Part shown: in pieces, positions 9,434 to 17,337 of the stretch
How the letters are laid out: the number at the start of each line of letters is the position of its first letter
How positions within the stretch are numbered: the stretch's first letter is position 1
Assembly (NCBI GenBank): GCA_964508895.1
Contig: CAZDWF010000002.1
Location: 1 to 64,000, forward strand
Direction: 5' to 3'
DNA length: 64,000 nucleotides
Source of the DNA: M55B132 sp964508895
GTDB taxonomy: Bacteria > Bacteroidota > Bacteroidia > Bacteroidales > B18-G4
The notes under the pieces: generated by a model
The model's database searches: none
Seen by the model: the letters and a program-made list of their open reading frames with translations, nothing else
What the model was told of the DNA's origin: nothing
Made by a program: the position numbers and the translations under genes

Positions 9434-11102
9434 AGTTGTATTAAAAATATTAAAGTATTTCTTTATTGGGTTATTTGTAATCCTTTTAGGCTTGTTTGTT
9501 TACTTCCTGATAGCTGTTCAGCTTTCAGAGCCTGAGATTGAAAATACTACAGCTGTGCAAATTCCTGTACAAAATATTTCAGAAGATTTTATTATATGCG
9601 GAAAAGGTCGTTTGCAACATAATGAATACGGCTTATGGGAGCTCTACCTTGAAGGCAATGCTTTTGAATTAGGTGTTATAAATGGAAAACTAAGCAAAGA
9701 CCTGATTAATAAACAGGAAGTAGCTTTTGTGAATCAAATCAATAAAATGATACCTTCAAAGAGCTATTTGAAATTCCTGAAATATTTTATCGCCTTTTTT
9801 AACCGTAAGCTGGATAATAATATCGATGAGCAATATTTACAGGAGATCTATGGTGTTTCATTGTCTGCATCTGACAAATTTGAGTTCATTGGCAATAATT
9901 ACCGTAGATTATTAAACTATCATGGAGCCCATGATATAGGCCATGCATTGCAAAACATGAATCTTGTTGGTTGTACTGCGTTTGCTTTCTGGGGTGGAAA
10001 ATCCAAAGATGGCAGGATGATGATCGGCAGAAATTTTGACTTCCATGCCGGGGATGAGTTTGCTGAAAATAAGATAGTTTGCTTTATAAAACCTGATAAT
10101 GGTTACAGATTTATGATGATCACCTGGGGTGGTATGATAGGTGTTGTTTCAGGAATGAATATGCAGGGACTTACGGTTACACTGAATGCTGCTAAATCAG
10201 ATATGCCATTGAATACGGCTACTCCTGTATCAATTCTTGCCAGAGAAATATTGCAATATGCCTCAAATATTGAAGAAGCTTATGAAATTGCTCAGTCAAG
10301 GAATACATTTGTCTCCGAAGCATTTTTGGTTAGCTCTGTAAAAGATGATAAAGCAGTTGTAATTGAGAAATCCCCTGATGTTACTTCCATTTATGAATCC
10401 GACACCAATTATCTTATACTGACAAACCATTTTCAAAGTGATGCATTTAAAAACTCGGAGCTAACAAGGGAAAATATTGAAATGACCTCCACCATGTACA
10501 GGTATAATAGGGTTAAGCAACTTATGGAGCTATACCCTGAACTGGATGTTTCGTCTGTAGCAGAAATATTAAGAGATCAAAAAAGTGTTGATGATAAAAA
10601 TATTGGAATGGGAAATGAAAAGGCTATTAATCAACTTATTGCTCATCATTCAGTTATCTTTAAACCGGAAGAAAAGCTTGTATGGATTAATACAGGCCCC
10701 TGGCAAATGGGTGAGTACGTATGCTATGATCTGGATAGTGTATTTGTAAAATTTCCTGCATTACATGATACGGCAATACTATTTGAGAAAGATCTAACCT
10801 TGCCTTCAGACAGTTTCTATTACAGTAGTAATTATCAGGATTTTATAAGGTATAAAAAATATTACGGATTGATTCAGGATAAGATAAGGAAGGAGCAGGA
10901 TACTGTTTTCAATGATGCAGAGATGATAAAAGCAAATCCACTGTTCTTTGCAACCTACGATGCCCTTGGTAATTGGTATGATTATAAAAATGATTATAGA
11001 AAAGCAGAGTACTATTACCTGCAAGCTCTTAAGAGAGATATTCCGACAATATATGAAAGAGATGCAATTAAAGATAAACTTGAAAAGGTGAAAGATGAGT
11101 AA
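9423..11102 (+). CDS. C45-family Ntn-hydrolase / acyltransferase, membrane-anchored
   Basis: A 559-residue protein with one N-terminal membrane segment (~8-31) and a long extracytoplasmic region. Cys184 in NLVGCTAFAFWGG is placed like the nucleophile of C45 autoproteolytic acyltransferases (isopenicillin N acyltransferase type), followed by GRNFDFH (~203-209) and a Gly-rich strand with GMNMQGLTVTLNA. These enzymes hydrolyse or form amides and esters of acyl chains after self-cleavage before the Cys; self-cleavage here is inferred from the family. The C-terminal ~60 residues look like a single TPR-like helical hairpin. Homologues occur beside flexirubin and aryl-polyene genes, suggesting acyl transfer or hydrolysis on the exported lipid. 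It overlaps the upstream gene by 11 bases and the downstream ligase by 8. The right-hand duplication begins within its last 46 bases. Confidence 0.82.
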   Translation: MYIKVVLKILKYFFIGLFVILLGLFVYFLIAVQLSEPEIENTTAVQIPVQNISEDFIICGKGRLQHNEYGLWELYLEGNAFELGVINGKLSKDLINKQEVAFVNQINKMIPSKSYLKFLKYFIAFFNRKLDNNIDEQYLQEIYGVSLSASDKFEFIGNNYRRLLNYHGAHDIGHALQNMNLVGCTAFAFWGGKSKDGRMMIGRNFDFHAGDEFAENKIVCFIKPDNGYRFMMITWGGMIGVVSGMNMQGLTVTLNAAKSDMPLNTATPVSILAREILQYASNIEEAYEIAQSRNTFVSEAFLVSSVKDDKAVVIEKSPDVTSIYESDTNYLILTNHFQSDAFKNSELTRENIEMTSTMYRYNRVKQLMELYPELDVSSVAEILRDQKSVDDKNIGMGNEKAINQLIAHHSVIFKPEEKLVWINTGPWQMGEYVCYDLDSVFVKFPALHDTAILFEKDLTLPSDSFYYSSNYQDFIRYKKYYGLIQDKIRKEQDTVFNDAEMIKANPLFFATYDALGNWYDYKNDYRKAEYYYLQALKRDIPTIYERDAIKDKLEKVKDE

Positions 11103-12390
11103 TATGTTTCCAAAAATTGAATATCAGAGTCGTGATAACATCTCTGATTATCAAAATGAAAGATTGCCGGAGTTTTTAAGCTATTTGCAAAATAATTCAA
11201 CATTTTATAAAAAGCATTTCAGGAAATATAAAGTTGATATTTTGAAAATAAAAAGTATTTCAGATCTTTCTATAATTCCTGCTACTACTAAAGATGATCT
11301 GTATAAGTTTAATCAGGATTTTATTTGCGTGCCAGCTGAAAAAATCATAGATATTGTTACAACTTCAGGAACACTGGGTGATCCGGTTACTTTTGTGATG
11401 ACAGACAAAGACCTTGATAGGCTAGCATACAATGAATACGTTTCCTTCTTATGTGCCGGAGGCAGTAAAGATGATATTTACCAGCTGATGACTACTATCG
11501 ACAGAAGGTTTATGGCAGGATTGGCATATTTCCTGGGCGCAAGGAAACTTGGTGCAGGTATTGTTCGCGTAGGAAATGGCATGCCTGAGCTGCAATGGGA
11601 TACTATAAACAGAGTAAAACCAAATTCATTTATTACAGTTCCTTCATTTTTACTTAAGCTGATTGAATGGGCAGAGGAAAATGGAATAGATTATAAATCT
11701 GCTTCTGTTGAAAAGGCCATTTGTATTGGTGAACCCTTGAGAAACCCGGATTTTTCGTTGACAACACTTGGAGAAAAGATCAAAGAAAAATGGGATATTA
11801 AACTATACTCAACTTATGCATCAACTGAGATGGCGACCGCATTCACTGAATGTGAATATGCATGTGGTGGTCACCATCATCCTGAATTGATTATCGTTGA
11901 ATTTCTTGATGAAAATGACAATCCTGTTAAAGAAGGAGAGGCCGGTGAAGTTACAATCACTACTTTGGGTGTGGAAGGTATACCTTTATTAAGGTTTAAA
12001 ACAGGAGATATTTGCTATCACTTTAACGACCCATGTAAATGTGGTAGAACAACAATGAGGTTAGGACCTGTCATAGGACGTATGAAACAAATGATCAAGT
12101 TTAAAGGTACTACTCTTTACCCCCCTGCATTGTACGATATATTGGATAATATTCCGGAAATCCGCCATTATGTTGTGGAAGTTTATACTAATGATATAGG
12201 AACTGATGAGATAATGATCCGTATTGATACTAAAGAAATGAGTGCTGATTTTGAAAAAAGACTTAAGGACCATTTCAGGGCAAAATTGCGCGTGGCACCA
12301 GTAATCAGCTTTGAAAGTCAGAAAGATATTGAAAAGATAAAGTTCCCTGAAGAAAATAGAAAAGCTATTAGCTTTATTGATAGAAGGTAG
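11095..12390 (+). CDS. PaaK-like adenylate-forming aryl-CoA/acyl ligase, copy 1 (operon copy)
   Basis: A 431-residue member of the ANL superfamily close to phenylacetate-CoA ligase. The ATP-binding loop TTSGTLGDP is at ~93-101. STYASTEMATAF (~236-247) is the adenine-contacting motif, and RFKTGD (~300-305) carries the ribose-binding Asp. A Cys-rich segment (CEYACGG, then PCKCGRT ~311-317) is typical of PaaK proteins, some of which bind zinc there. GRMKQMIKFKG begins the C-terminal domain. Aryl-polyene and flexirubin clusters use such a ligase to activate an aromatic starter acid; that substrate is inferred. The ATG overlaps the C45 gene by 8 bases, so this copy is part of the operon. An identical copy lies at 13711-15006. 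Confidence 0.88.
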   Translation: MSNMFPKIEYQSRDNISDYQNERLPEFLSYLQNNSTFYKKHFRKYKVDILKIKSISDLSIIPATTKDDLYKFNQDFICVPAEKIIDIVTTSGTLGDPVTFVMTDKDLDRLAYNEYVSFLCAGGSKDDIYQLMTTIDRRFMAGLAYFLGARKLGAGIVRVGNGMPELQWDTINRVKPNSFITVPSFLLKLIEWAEENGIDYKSASVEKAICIGEPLRNPDFSLTTLGEKIKEKWDIKLYSTYASTEMATAFTECEYACGGHHHPELIIVEFLDENDNPVKEGEAGEVTITTLGVEGIPLLRFKTGDICYHFNDPCKCGRTTMRLGPVIGRMKQMIKFKGTTLYPPALYDILDNIPEIRHYVVEVYTNDIGTDEIMIRIDTKEMSADFEKRLKDHFRAKLRVAPVISFESQKDIEKIKFPEENRKAISFIDRR

Positions 12391-12549
12391 TGTTTAGCCA
12401 TTAGTGTTTAGTAATATTATTGATTATATTTGATCTGGTATTTTGTTGATCATTTATTAATTCTATAAGCACTCAATAATAATAGATTATTAGCTCACTG
12501 CCAATACCCCAATAACTATCTGTTAAAATCGAACATAAACATCAATATT

Positions 12550-13173
12550 ATGAAAAAATTAATTCTAATTCTCGCTTTGGTACTTTATTTTGCACCAACA
12601 GCTTTCAGTCAAAATGTGACAAATATATTTAACTTAAGCAGCTGTACCTGGTACGGACTGGATTTTTCAAAGGTCAAACTGATAGGTTCTGAAGGATTTA
12701 ATGATACCCAGGCCATCAAAGATCAGTTTTTTAGTTCCTGGAATTACCTGGTACTTAATGAACCTGAAAAATATAACATCGGAAAAGCTTTTAATAAACA
12801 AAATGTAGATTATTACCTCGATGTTATTAATGAAAGGAACAAGTTGCCTGAGATAGATGATCTGGTTACAGCTGACAATAATTACAGTATTTCTGAGGAT
12901 GAAGTGAAATCAATAATTAGTGAGTATAGATCTGAGGGTAAATCAGGTATGGGAATAGTTTTCATTATGGAATCCTTTAATAAATATATAGAGGAAGGGA
13001 CCATGTGGGTTACTTTTTTTGATATAGAAAGCAGAAAGGTTTTATTTGCTGATAAACTTTCAGGAAAAGCAGGTGGCTTTGGTTTCAGGAATTATTGGGC
13101 TAAAACATATTATAATGTAATAAAGGAAGTTGAGAAAAAGAAATACAAACAGTGGAGAAAGCAATTTGAGTAA
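12550..13173 (+). CDS. Secreted protein of unknown function, copy 1
   Basis: A 207-residue protein with a clear signal peptide (MKKLILILALVLYFAPTAFSQ, cut after TAFS). The mature part is acidic/aromatic mixed alpha-beta with no motif I know. It ends in a Lys/Gln-rich helix. A 160-base gap separates it from the ligase, so it may have its own promoter. A hairpin terminator follows directly. Size, signal peptide and overall build resemble the protein at 16683-17291, suggesting a small family of periplasmic proteins here. An identical copy is at 15166-15789. Confidence 0.8.
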   Translation: MKKLILILALVLYFAPTAFSQNVTNIFNLSSCTWYGLDFSKVKLIGSEGFNDTQAIKDQFFSSWNYLVLNEPEKYNIGKAFNKQNVDYYLDVINERNKLPEIDDLVTADNNYSISEDEVKSIISEYRSEGKSGMGIVFIMESFNKYIEEGTMWVTFFDIESRKVLFADKLSGKAGGFGFRNYWAKTYYNVIKEVEKKKYKQWRKQFE

Positions 13174-13180
13174 AAAAGAA

Positions 13181-13215
13181 AAGGCTGTCTTGAAATAAAT
13201 CAGGACAGCCTTTTT
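13181..13215. terminator. Bidirectional intrinsic terminator, unit 1
   Basis: AAGGCTGTC (13181-13189) pairs with GACAGCCTT (13204-13212), followed by a T run. An A-rich stretch precedes the stem, so the same hairpin can serve the convergent gene on the other strand. It sits between the stop of the secreted-protein gene and the stop of the beta-barrel-like fragment. Confidence 0.85.
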
Positions 13216-13226
13216 ATTACTATTCT

Positions 13227-13672
13227 TTAATATTTGTCAGGATAGGGTATTCGGAGTAAAAATCCAAAACTAACAATGATCCCTGATAGATCCAATTCTG
13301 ACCTGTTGGCTGTCCACCCATTGTACGTGTCAACATCCATTGAACCCATCATGTAGTCAACAGAGAAAACAAAATTAGCGGATTTCCCAACAGATATAGT
13401 AGGGCCAAATGTATAACCAAGAAAACTGTCAAACTTCACGTCATTGTCATCAGTAAAACCACCATCTGGTGCCCAGGTGAAGCTTCCGAACATAGGGCCT
13501 CCATGCATGCCAATTGTAAAAACAGTAGCAGGTCTGAAACGTACAGCTATATCTCCTCTGTATGTGGGCCCGTAAAAGGCATTGTTATATAGGAATCCAC
13601 CGCCTCCTGTTATCTCAATAAATACAATTGAAGTGTTGATAGAAACACCAAAATTCATGTGTGGTGTATATG
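13227..13672 (-). pseudogene. 5'-truncated fragment of the outer-membrane beta-barrel-like gene
   Basis: This is the 3' part of the gene intact at 15843-16490. It encodes the C-terminal ~148 residues, then reads into the C45 gene tail at the duplication junction (13673). The signal peptide and first ~65 residues are missing and no start or promoter from the original gene remains. An internal ATG at 13658 could give a 143-residue cytoplasmic fragment, but without export a barrel-like protein should not function. It is identical to the intact copy over the shared part. Confidence 0.88.
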
Positions 13673-13710
13673 AAGAGATGCAATTAAAGATAAACTTGAA
13701 AAGGTGAAAG

Positions 13711-15006
13711 ATGAGTAATATGTTTCCAAAAATTGAATATCAGAGTCGTGATAACATCTCTGATTATCAAAATGAAAGATTGCCGGAGTTTTTAAGCTAT
13801 TTGCAAAATAATTCAACATTTTATAAAAAGCATTTCAGGAAATATAAAGTTGATATTTTGAAAATAAAAAGTATTTCAGATCTTTCTATAATTCCTGCTA
13901 CTACTAAAGATGATCTGTATAAGTTTAATCAGGATTTTATTTGCGTGCCAGCTGAAAAAATCATAGATATTGTTACAACTTCAGGAACACTGGGTGATCC
14001 GGTTACTTTTGTGATGACAGACAAAGACCTTGATAGGCTAGCATACAATGAATACGTTTCCTTCTTATGTGCCGGAGGCAGTAAAGATGATATTTACCAG
14101 CTGATGACTACTATCGACAGAAGGTTTATGGCAGGATTGGCATATTTCCTGGGCGCAAGGAAACTTGGTGCAGGTATTGTTCGCGTAGGAAATGGCATGC
14201 CTGAGCTGCAATGGGATACTATAAACAGAGTAAAACCAAATTCATTTATTACAGTTCCTTCATTTTTACTTAAGCTGATTGAATGGGCAGAGGAAAATGG
14301 AATAGATTATAAATCTGCTTCTGTTGAAAAGGCCATTTGTATTGGTGAACCCTTGAGAAACCCGGATTTTTCGTTGACAACACTTGGAGAAAAGATCAAA
14401 GAAAAATGGGATATTAAACTATACTCAACTTATGCATCAACTGAGATGGCGACCGCATTCACTGAATGTGAATATGCATGTGGTGGTCACCATCATCCTG
14501 AATTGATTATCGTTGAATTTCTTGATGAAAATGACAATCCTGTTAAAGAAGGAGAGGCCGGTGAAGTTACAATCACTACTTTGGGTGTGGAAGGTATACC
14601 TTTATTAAGGTTTAAAACAGGAGATATTTGCTATCACTTTAACGACCCATGTAAATGTGGTAGAACAACAATGAGGTTAGGACCTGTCATAGGACGTATG
14701 AAACAAATGATCAAGTTTAAAGGTACTACTCTTTACCCCCCTGCATTGTACGATATATTGGATAATATTCCGGAAATCCGCCATTATGTTGTGGAAGTTT
14801 ATACTAATGATATAGGAACTGATGAGATAATGATCCGTATTGATACTAAAGAAATGAGTGCTGATTTTGAAAAAAGACTTAAGGACCATTTCAGGGCAAA
14901 ATTGCGCGTGGCACCAGTAATCAGCTTTGAAAGTCAGAAAGATATTGAAAAGATAAAGTTCCCTGAAGAAAATAGAAAAGCTATTAGCTTTATTGATAGA
15001 AGGTAG
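13711..15006 (+). CDS. PaaK-like adenylate-forming ligase, copy 2 (outside the operon)
   Basis: Identical in sequence to the ligase at 11095-12390, with the same TTSGTLGDP, STEMATAF and TGD motifs. Its upstream context differs: only 46 bases of the C45 gene precede the duplicated ATG, and beyond that lies the antisense fragment of the barrel-like gene. It would therefore be transcribed only by read-through past the hairpin at 13181-13215 or from an unrecognised promoter. The lack of any difference between copies means duplication was very recent, is kept identical by recombination, or is an assembly product. Confidence 0.85.
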   Translation: MSNMFPKIEYQSRDNISDYQNERLPEFLSYLQNNSTFYKKHFRKYKVDILKIKSISDLSIIPATTKDDLYKFNQDFICVPAEKIIDIVTTSGTLGDPVTFVMTDKDLDRLAYNEYVSFLCAGGSKDDIYQLMTTIDRRFMAGLAYFLGARKLGAGIVRVGNGMPELQWDTINRVKPNSFITVPSFLLKLIEWAEENGIDYKSASVEKAICIGEPLRNPDFSLTTLGEKIKEKWDIKLYSTYASTEMATAFTECEYACGGHHHPELIIVEFLDENDNPVKEGEAGEVTITTLGVEGIPLLRFKTGDICYHFNDPCKCGRTTMRLGPVIGRMKQMIKFKGTTLYPPALYDILDNIPEIRHYVVEVYTNDIGTDEIMIRIDTKEMSADFEKRLKDHFRAKLRVAPVISFESQKDIEKIKFPEENRKAISFIDRR

Positions 15007-15165
15007 TGTTTAGCCATTAGTGTTTAGTAATATTATTGATTATATTTGATCTGGTATTTTGTTGATCATTTATTAATTCTATAAGCACTCAATAATAATA
15101 GATTATTAGCTCACTGCCAATACCCCAATAACTATCTGTTAAAATCGAACATAAACATCAATATT

Positions 15166-15789
15166 ATGAAAAAATTAATTCTAATTCTCGCTTTGGTACT
15201 TTATTTTGCACCAACAGCTTTCAGTCAAAATGTGACAAATATATTTAACTTAAGCAGCTGTACCTGGTACGGACTGGATTTTTCAAAGGTCAAACTGATA
15301 GGTTCTGAAGGATTTAATGATACCCAGGCCATCAAAGATCAGTTTTTTAGTTCCTGGAATTACCTGGTACTTAATGAACCTGAAAAATATAACATCGGAA
15401 AAGCTTTTAATAAACAAAATGTAGATTATTACCTCGATGTTATTAATGAAAGGAACAAGTTGCCTGAGATAGATGATCTGGTTACAGCTGACAATAATTA
15501 CAGTATTTCTGAGGATGAAGTGAAATCAATAATTAGTGAGTATAGATCTGAGGGTAAATCAGGTATGGGAATAGTTTTCATTATGGAATCCTTTAATAAA
15601 TATATAGAGGAAGGGACCATGTGGGTTACTTTTTTTGATATAGAAAGCAGAAAGGTTTTATTTGCTGATAAACTTTCAGGAAAAGCAGGTGGCTTTGGTT
15701 TCAGGAATTATTGGGCTAAAACATATTATAATGTAATAAAGGAAGTTGAGAAAAAGAAATACAAACAGTGGAGAAAGCAATTTGAGTAA
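15166..15789 (+). CDS. Secreted protein of unknown function, copy 2
   Basis: Identical to the protein at 12550-13173, including the signal peptide and the 160-base upstream gap. Because that whole upstream gap is duplicated, this copy should keep any promoter the first copy has, so its dosage may be doubled. It is followed by the same terminator hairpin and then by the intact convergent barrel-like gene. Confidence 0.8.
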   Translation: MKKLILILALVLYFAPTAFSQNVTNIFNLSSCTWYGLDFSKVKLIGSEGFNDTQAIKDQFFSSWNYLVLNEPEKYNIGKAFNKQNVDYYLDVINERNKLPEIDDLVTADNNYSISEDEVKSIISEYRSEGKSGMGIVFIMESFNKYIEEGTMWVTFFDIESRKVLFADKLSGKAGGFGFRNYWAKTYYNVIKEVEKKKYKQWRKQFE

Positions 15790-15796
15790 AAAAGAA

Positions 15797-15831
15797 AAGG
15801 CTGTCTTGAAATAAATCAGGACAGCCTTTTT
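15797..15831. terminator. Bidirectional intrinsic terminator, unit 2
   Basis: Same hairpin as at 13181-13215 (AAGGCTGTC / GACAGCCTT followed by Ts), here between the secreted-protein gene and the stop of the intact convergent gene. Confidence 0.85.
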
Positions 15832-15842
15832 ATTACTATTCT

Positions 15843-16490
15843 TTAATATTTGTCAGGATAGGGTATTCGGAGTAAAAATCCAAAACTAACAATGATCCCT
15901 GATAGATCCAATTCTGACCTGTTGGCTGTCCACCCATTGTACGTGTCAACATCCATTGAACCCATCATGTAGTCAACAGAGAAAACAAAATTAGCGGATT
16001 TCCCAACAGATATAGTAGGGCCAAATGTATAACCAAGAAAACTGTCAAACTTCACGTCATTGTCATCAGTAAAACCACCATCTGGTGCCCAGGTGAAGCT
16101 TCCGAACATAGGGCCTCCATGCATGCCAATTGTAAAAACAGTAGCAGGTCTGAAACGTACAGCTATATCTCCTCTGTATGTGGGCCCGTAAAAGGCATTG
16201 TTATATAGGAATCCACCGCCTCCTGTTATCTCAATAAATACAATTGAAGTGTTGATAGAAACACCAAAATTCATGTGTGGTGTATATGAAGATCCTCCGC
16301 TTATCTCATCATATCTTATAGACCAGAAGGTTCCGCTTCCTGTATTTGATACCTGGAACCCATCCATGTTAATACTAACCAGGAAGCTGGCCGGACTTAC
16401 ATTCATGATGAAACTAACAGGAGATTGAGCTGAAACAGAATTGACAAAAAGAAAGGAACAAATGATAAAAGTGGCAAATAACTTTTTCAT
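15843..16490 (-). CDS. Outer-membrane beta-barrel-like protein, intact copy
   Basis: A 215-residue protein starting MKKLFATFIICSFLFVNSVSAQ, a standard signal peptide with an AQ cut site. The frame is open a further 23 codons upstream, but the signal peptide fixes the start. The mature part alternates short hydrophobic/aromatic strands with Gly/Asp/Asn turns and closes with an aromatic strand (VSFGFLLRIPYPDKY), the look of a small outer-membrane barrel of ~8 strands. It is convergent with the secreted-protein gene, sharing the terminator. A promoter-less truncated duplicate lies at 13227-13672. Function unknown. Confidence 0.78.
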   Translation of the reverse strand: MKKLFATFIICSFLFVNSVSAQSPVSFIMNVSPASFLVSINMDGFQVSNTGSGTFWSIRYDEISGGSSYTPHMNFGVSINTSIVFIEITGGGGFLYNNAFYGPTYRGDIAVRFRPATVFTIGMHGGPMFGSFTWAPDGGFTDDNDVKFDSFLGYTFGPTISVGKSANFVFSVDYMMGSMDVDTYNGWTANRSELDLSGIIVSFGFLLRIPYPDKY

Positions 16491-16538
16491 ATCAGATAAA
16501 TTTGGATTAACAAGTTTTTTATAAAAATAAAAAAAAAA

Positions 16539-16566
16539 GATACAAGATGCAAGATACAAGATGCAG
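16539..16566. repeat. Two tandem 14-base repeats
   Basis: AGATACAAGATGCA occurs twice in a row, about 50 bases upstream of the barrel-like gene's start and preceded by a run of A/T. It may simply be a slippage repeat of the kind common between Bacteroidota genes. Confidence 0.6.
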
Positions 16567-16682
16567 TTGCAAGTAAATGTTTATATTTTTTATTAAATTT
16601 ACTGATAGCAAATTCTCCAATTATTTTTACTATTTTTAACACAATGGAAGTTGTGAATATTAATTAAATAAAACTTGGAATT

Positions 16683-17291
16683 ATGAAGAAGCTTATAGTT
16701 GTATTACTGTGTGTTATTGCATTTGTGTTTAGTTCAAACGCTCAAAAGGTCAAAGTTAAACAGGGAGATCTCAACTTTTTAAAAGGTCAAACAGAACTAC
16801 ATGTGAAGTTTGTTTACGATAATTTGGGAGTGGGAAAGTTTGACAAAGAAGAGGACTATGTTAATAAAAAAGTTAGGGATTATAATAAGAAAGAACCAGG
16901 AAGAGGTGATGCCTGGCATAAAGCATGGATTGCTGACAGGGACGAGCATTATGAAGTAAAATTTGAAGAATTAATGAATGAATACCTTGATAAGATCAAC
17001 CTCCAGATTGGTAATCATTATACTGATGCAAAGTATACTTTGATTTTCGATACTTATTTTATAGAGCCGGGATATAATATTGGTATAAGCAGGAGAAATG
17101 CATATATATCTGCTAAAGCCATTTTTGTGGAAACAGCAAACCCTGATAAAATTTTATGTATCATCGATTTGATCAAGGCTCCCGGAAGAACATACGGCGG
17201 TAGTGATTATGACACAGGAGTTCGTATTGGTGAAGCCTATGCAAAATGTGGTAAAACTTTTGCAGGTTTTATTTTGAAAAAGCTTAAGTAG
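16683..17291 (+). CDS. Secreted protein of unknown function
   Basis: A 202-residue protein. The signal peptide is MKKLIVVLLCVIAFVFSSNAQ, cut after SNA. The mature part has a charged helical stretch (FDKEEDYVNKKVRDYNKKE) and a later beta-rich half (KYTLIFDTYFIEPGYNIG... AYISAKAIFVETA). I do not recognise a family; such proteins are often annotated as hypothetical in Bacteroidales. It is similar in size and build to the duplicated secreted protein upstream. A TAACTTTG promoter element for the following gene begins just after its stop. Confidence 0.78.
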   Translation: MKKLIVVLLCVIAFVFSSNAQKVKVKQGDLNFLKGQTELHVKFVYDNLGVGKFDKEEDYVNKKVRDYNKKEPGRGDAWHKAWIADRDEHYEVKFEELMNEYLDKINLQIGNHYTDAKYTLIFDTYFIEPGYNIGISRRNAYISAKAIFVETANPDKILCIIDLIKAPGRTYGGSDYDTGVRIGEAYAKCGKTFAGFILKKLK

Positions 17292-17299
17292 TATTTTAC

Positions 17300-17307
17300 T
17301 AACTTTG
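17300..17307 (+). promoter_or_regulatory. Bacteroidota-type -7 promoter element
   Basis: TAACTTTG matches the TAnnTTTG element of the Bacteroidota primary sigma factor and lies 31 bases upstream of the acyltransferase ATG. A TTTG at 17273-17276 could be the -33 box, though the 23-base spacing is a little long. Confidence 0.5.
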
Positions 17308-17337
17308 CCACTTCTATTATTTTAAATAGAGGTATTC

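Larger units (their letters stand above)
11057..13672. repeat. Tandem duplication, unit 1 (2616 bp)
   Basis: Bases from 11057 recur from 13673 with a constant offset of 2616. Both encoded proteins (431 and 207 residues) are identical in the two units, as is the noncoding sequence I compared, including the terminator hairpin. The unit contains the last 46 bases of the C45 gene, the ligase, the secreted protein and the 3' two-thirds of the convergent beta-barrel-like gene. The inner junction joins the barrel gene to the C45 gene tail; the two parental ends share only AAGA (plus an imperfect TATATGAA context), so the join is a microhomology junction. Confidence 0.95.
13673..16292. repeat. Tandem duplication, unit 2
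   Basis: Second copy of the 2616-bp unit. Identity with unit 1 runs to 16292 (AAGA at 16289-16292) and then breaks: unit 1 goes on with GATGCAATT of the C45 gene tail, unit 2 with TCCTCCGC of the intact barrel-like gene. Hence unit 2 carries the intact right flank, while unit 1 carries the intact left flank. No transposase or IS-type terminal repeats are seen at either end. Confidence 0.95.
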
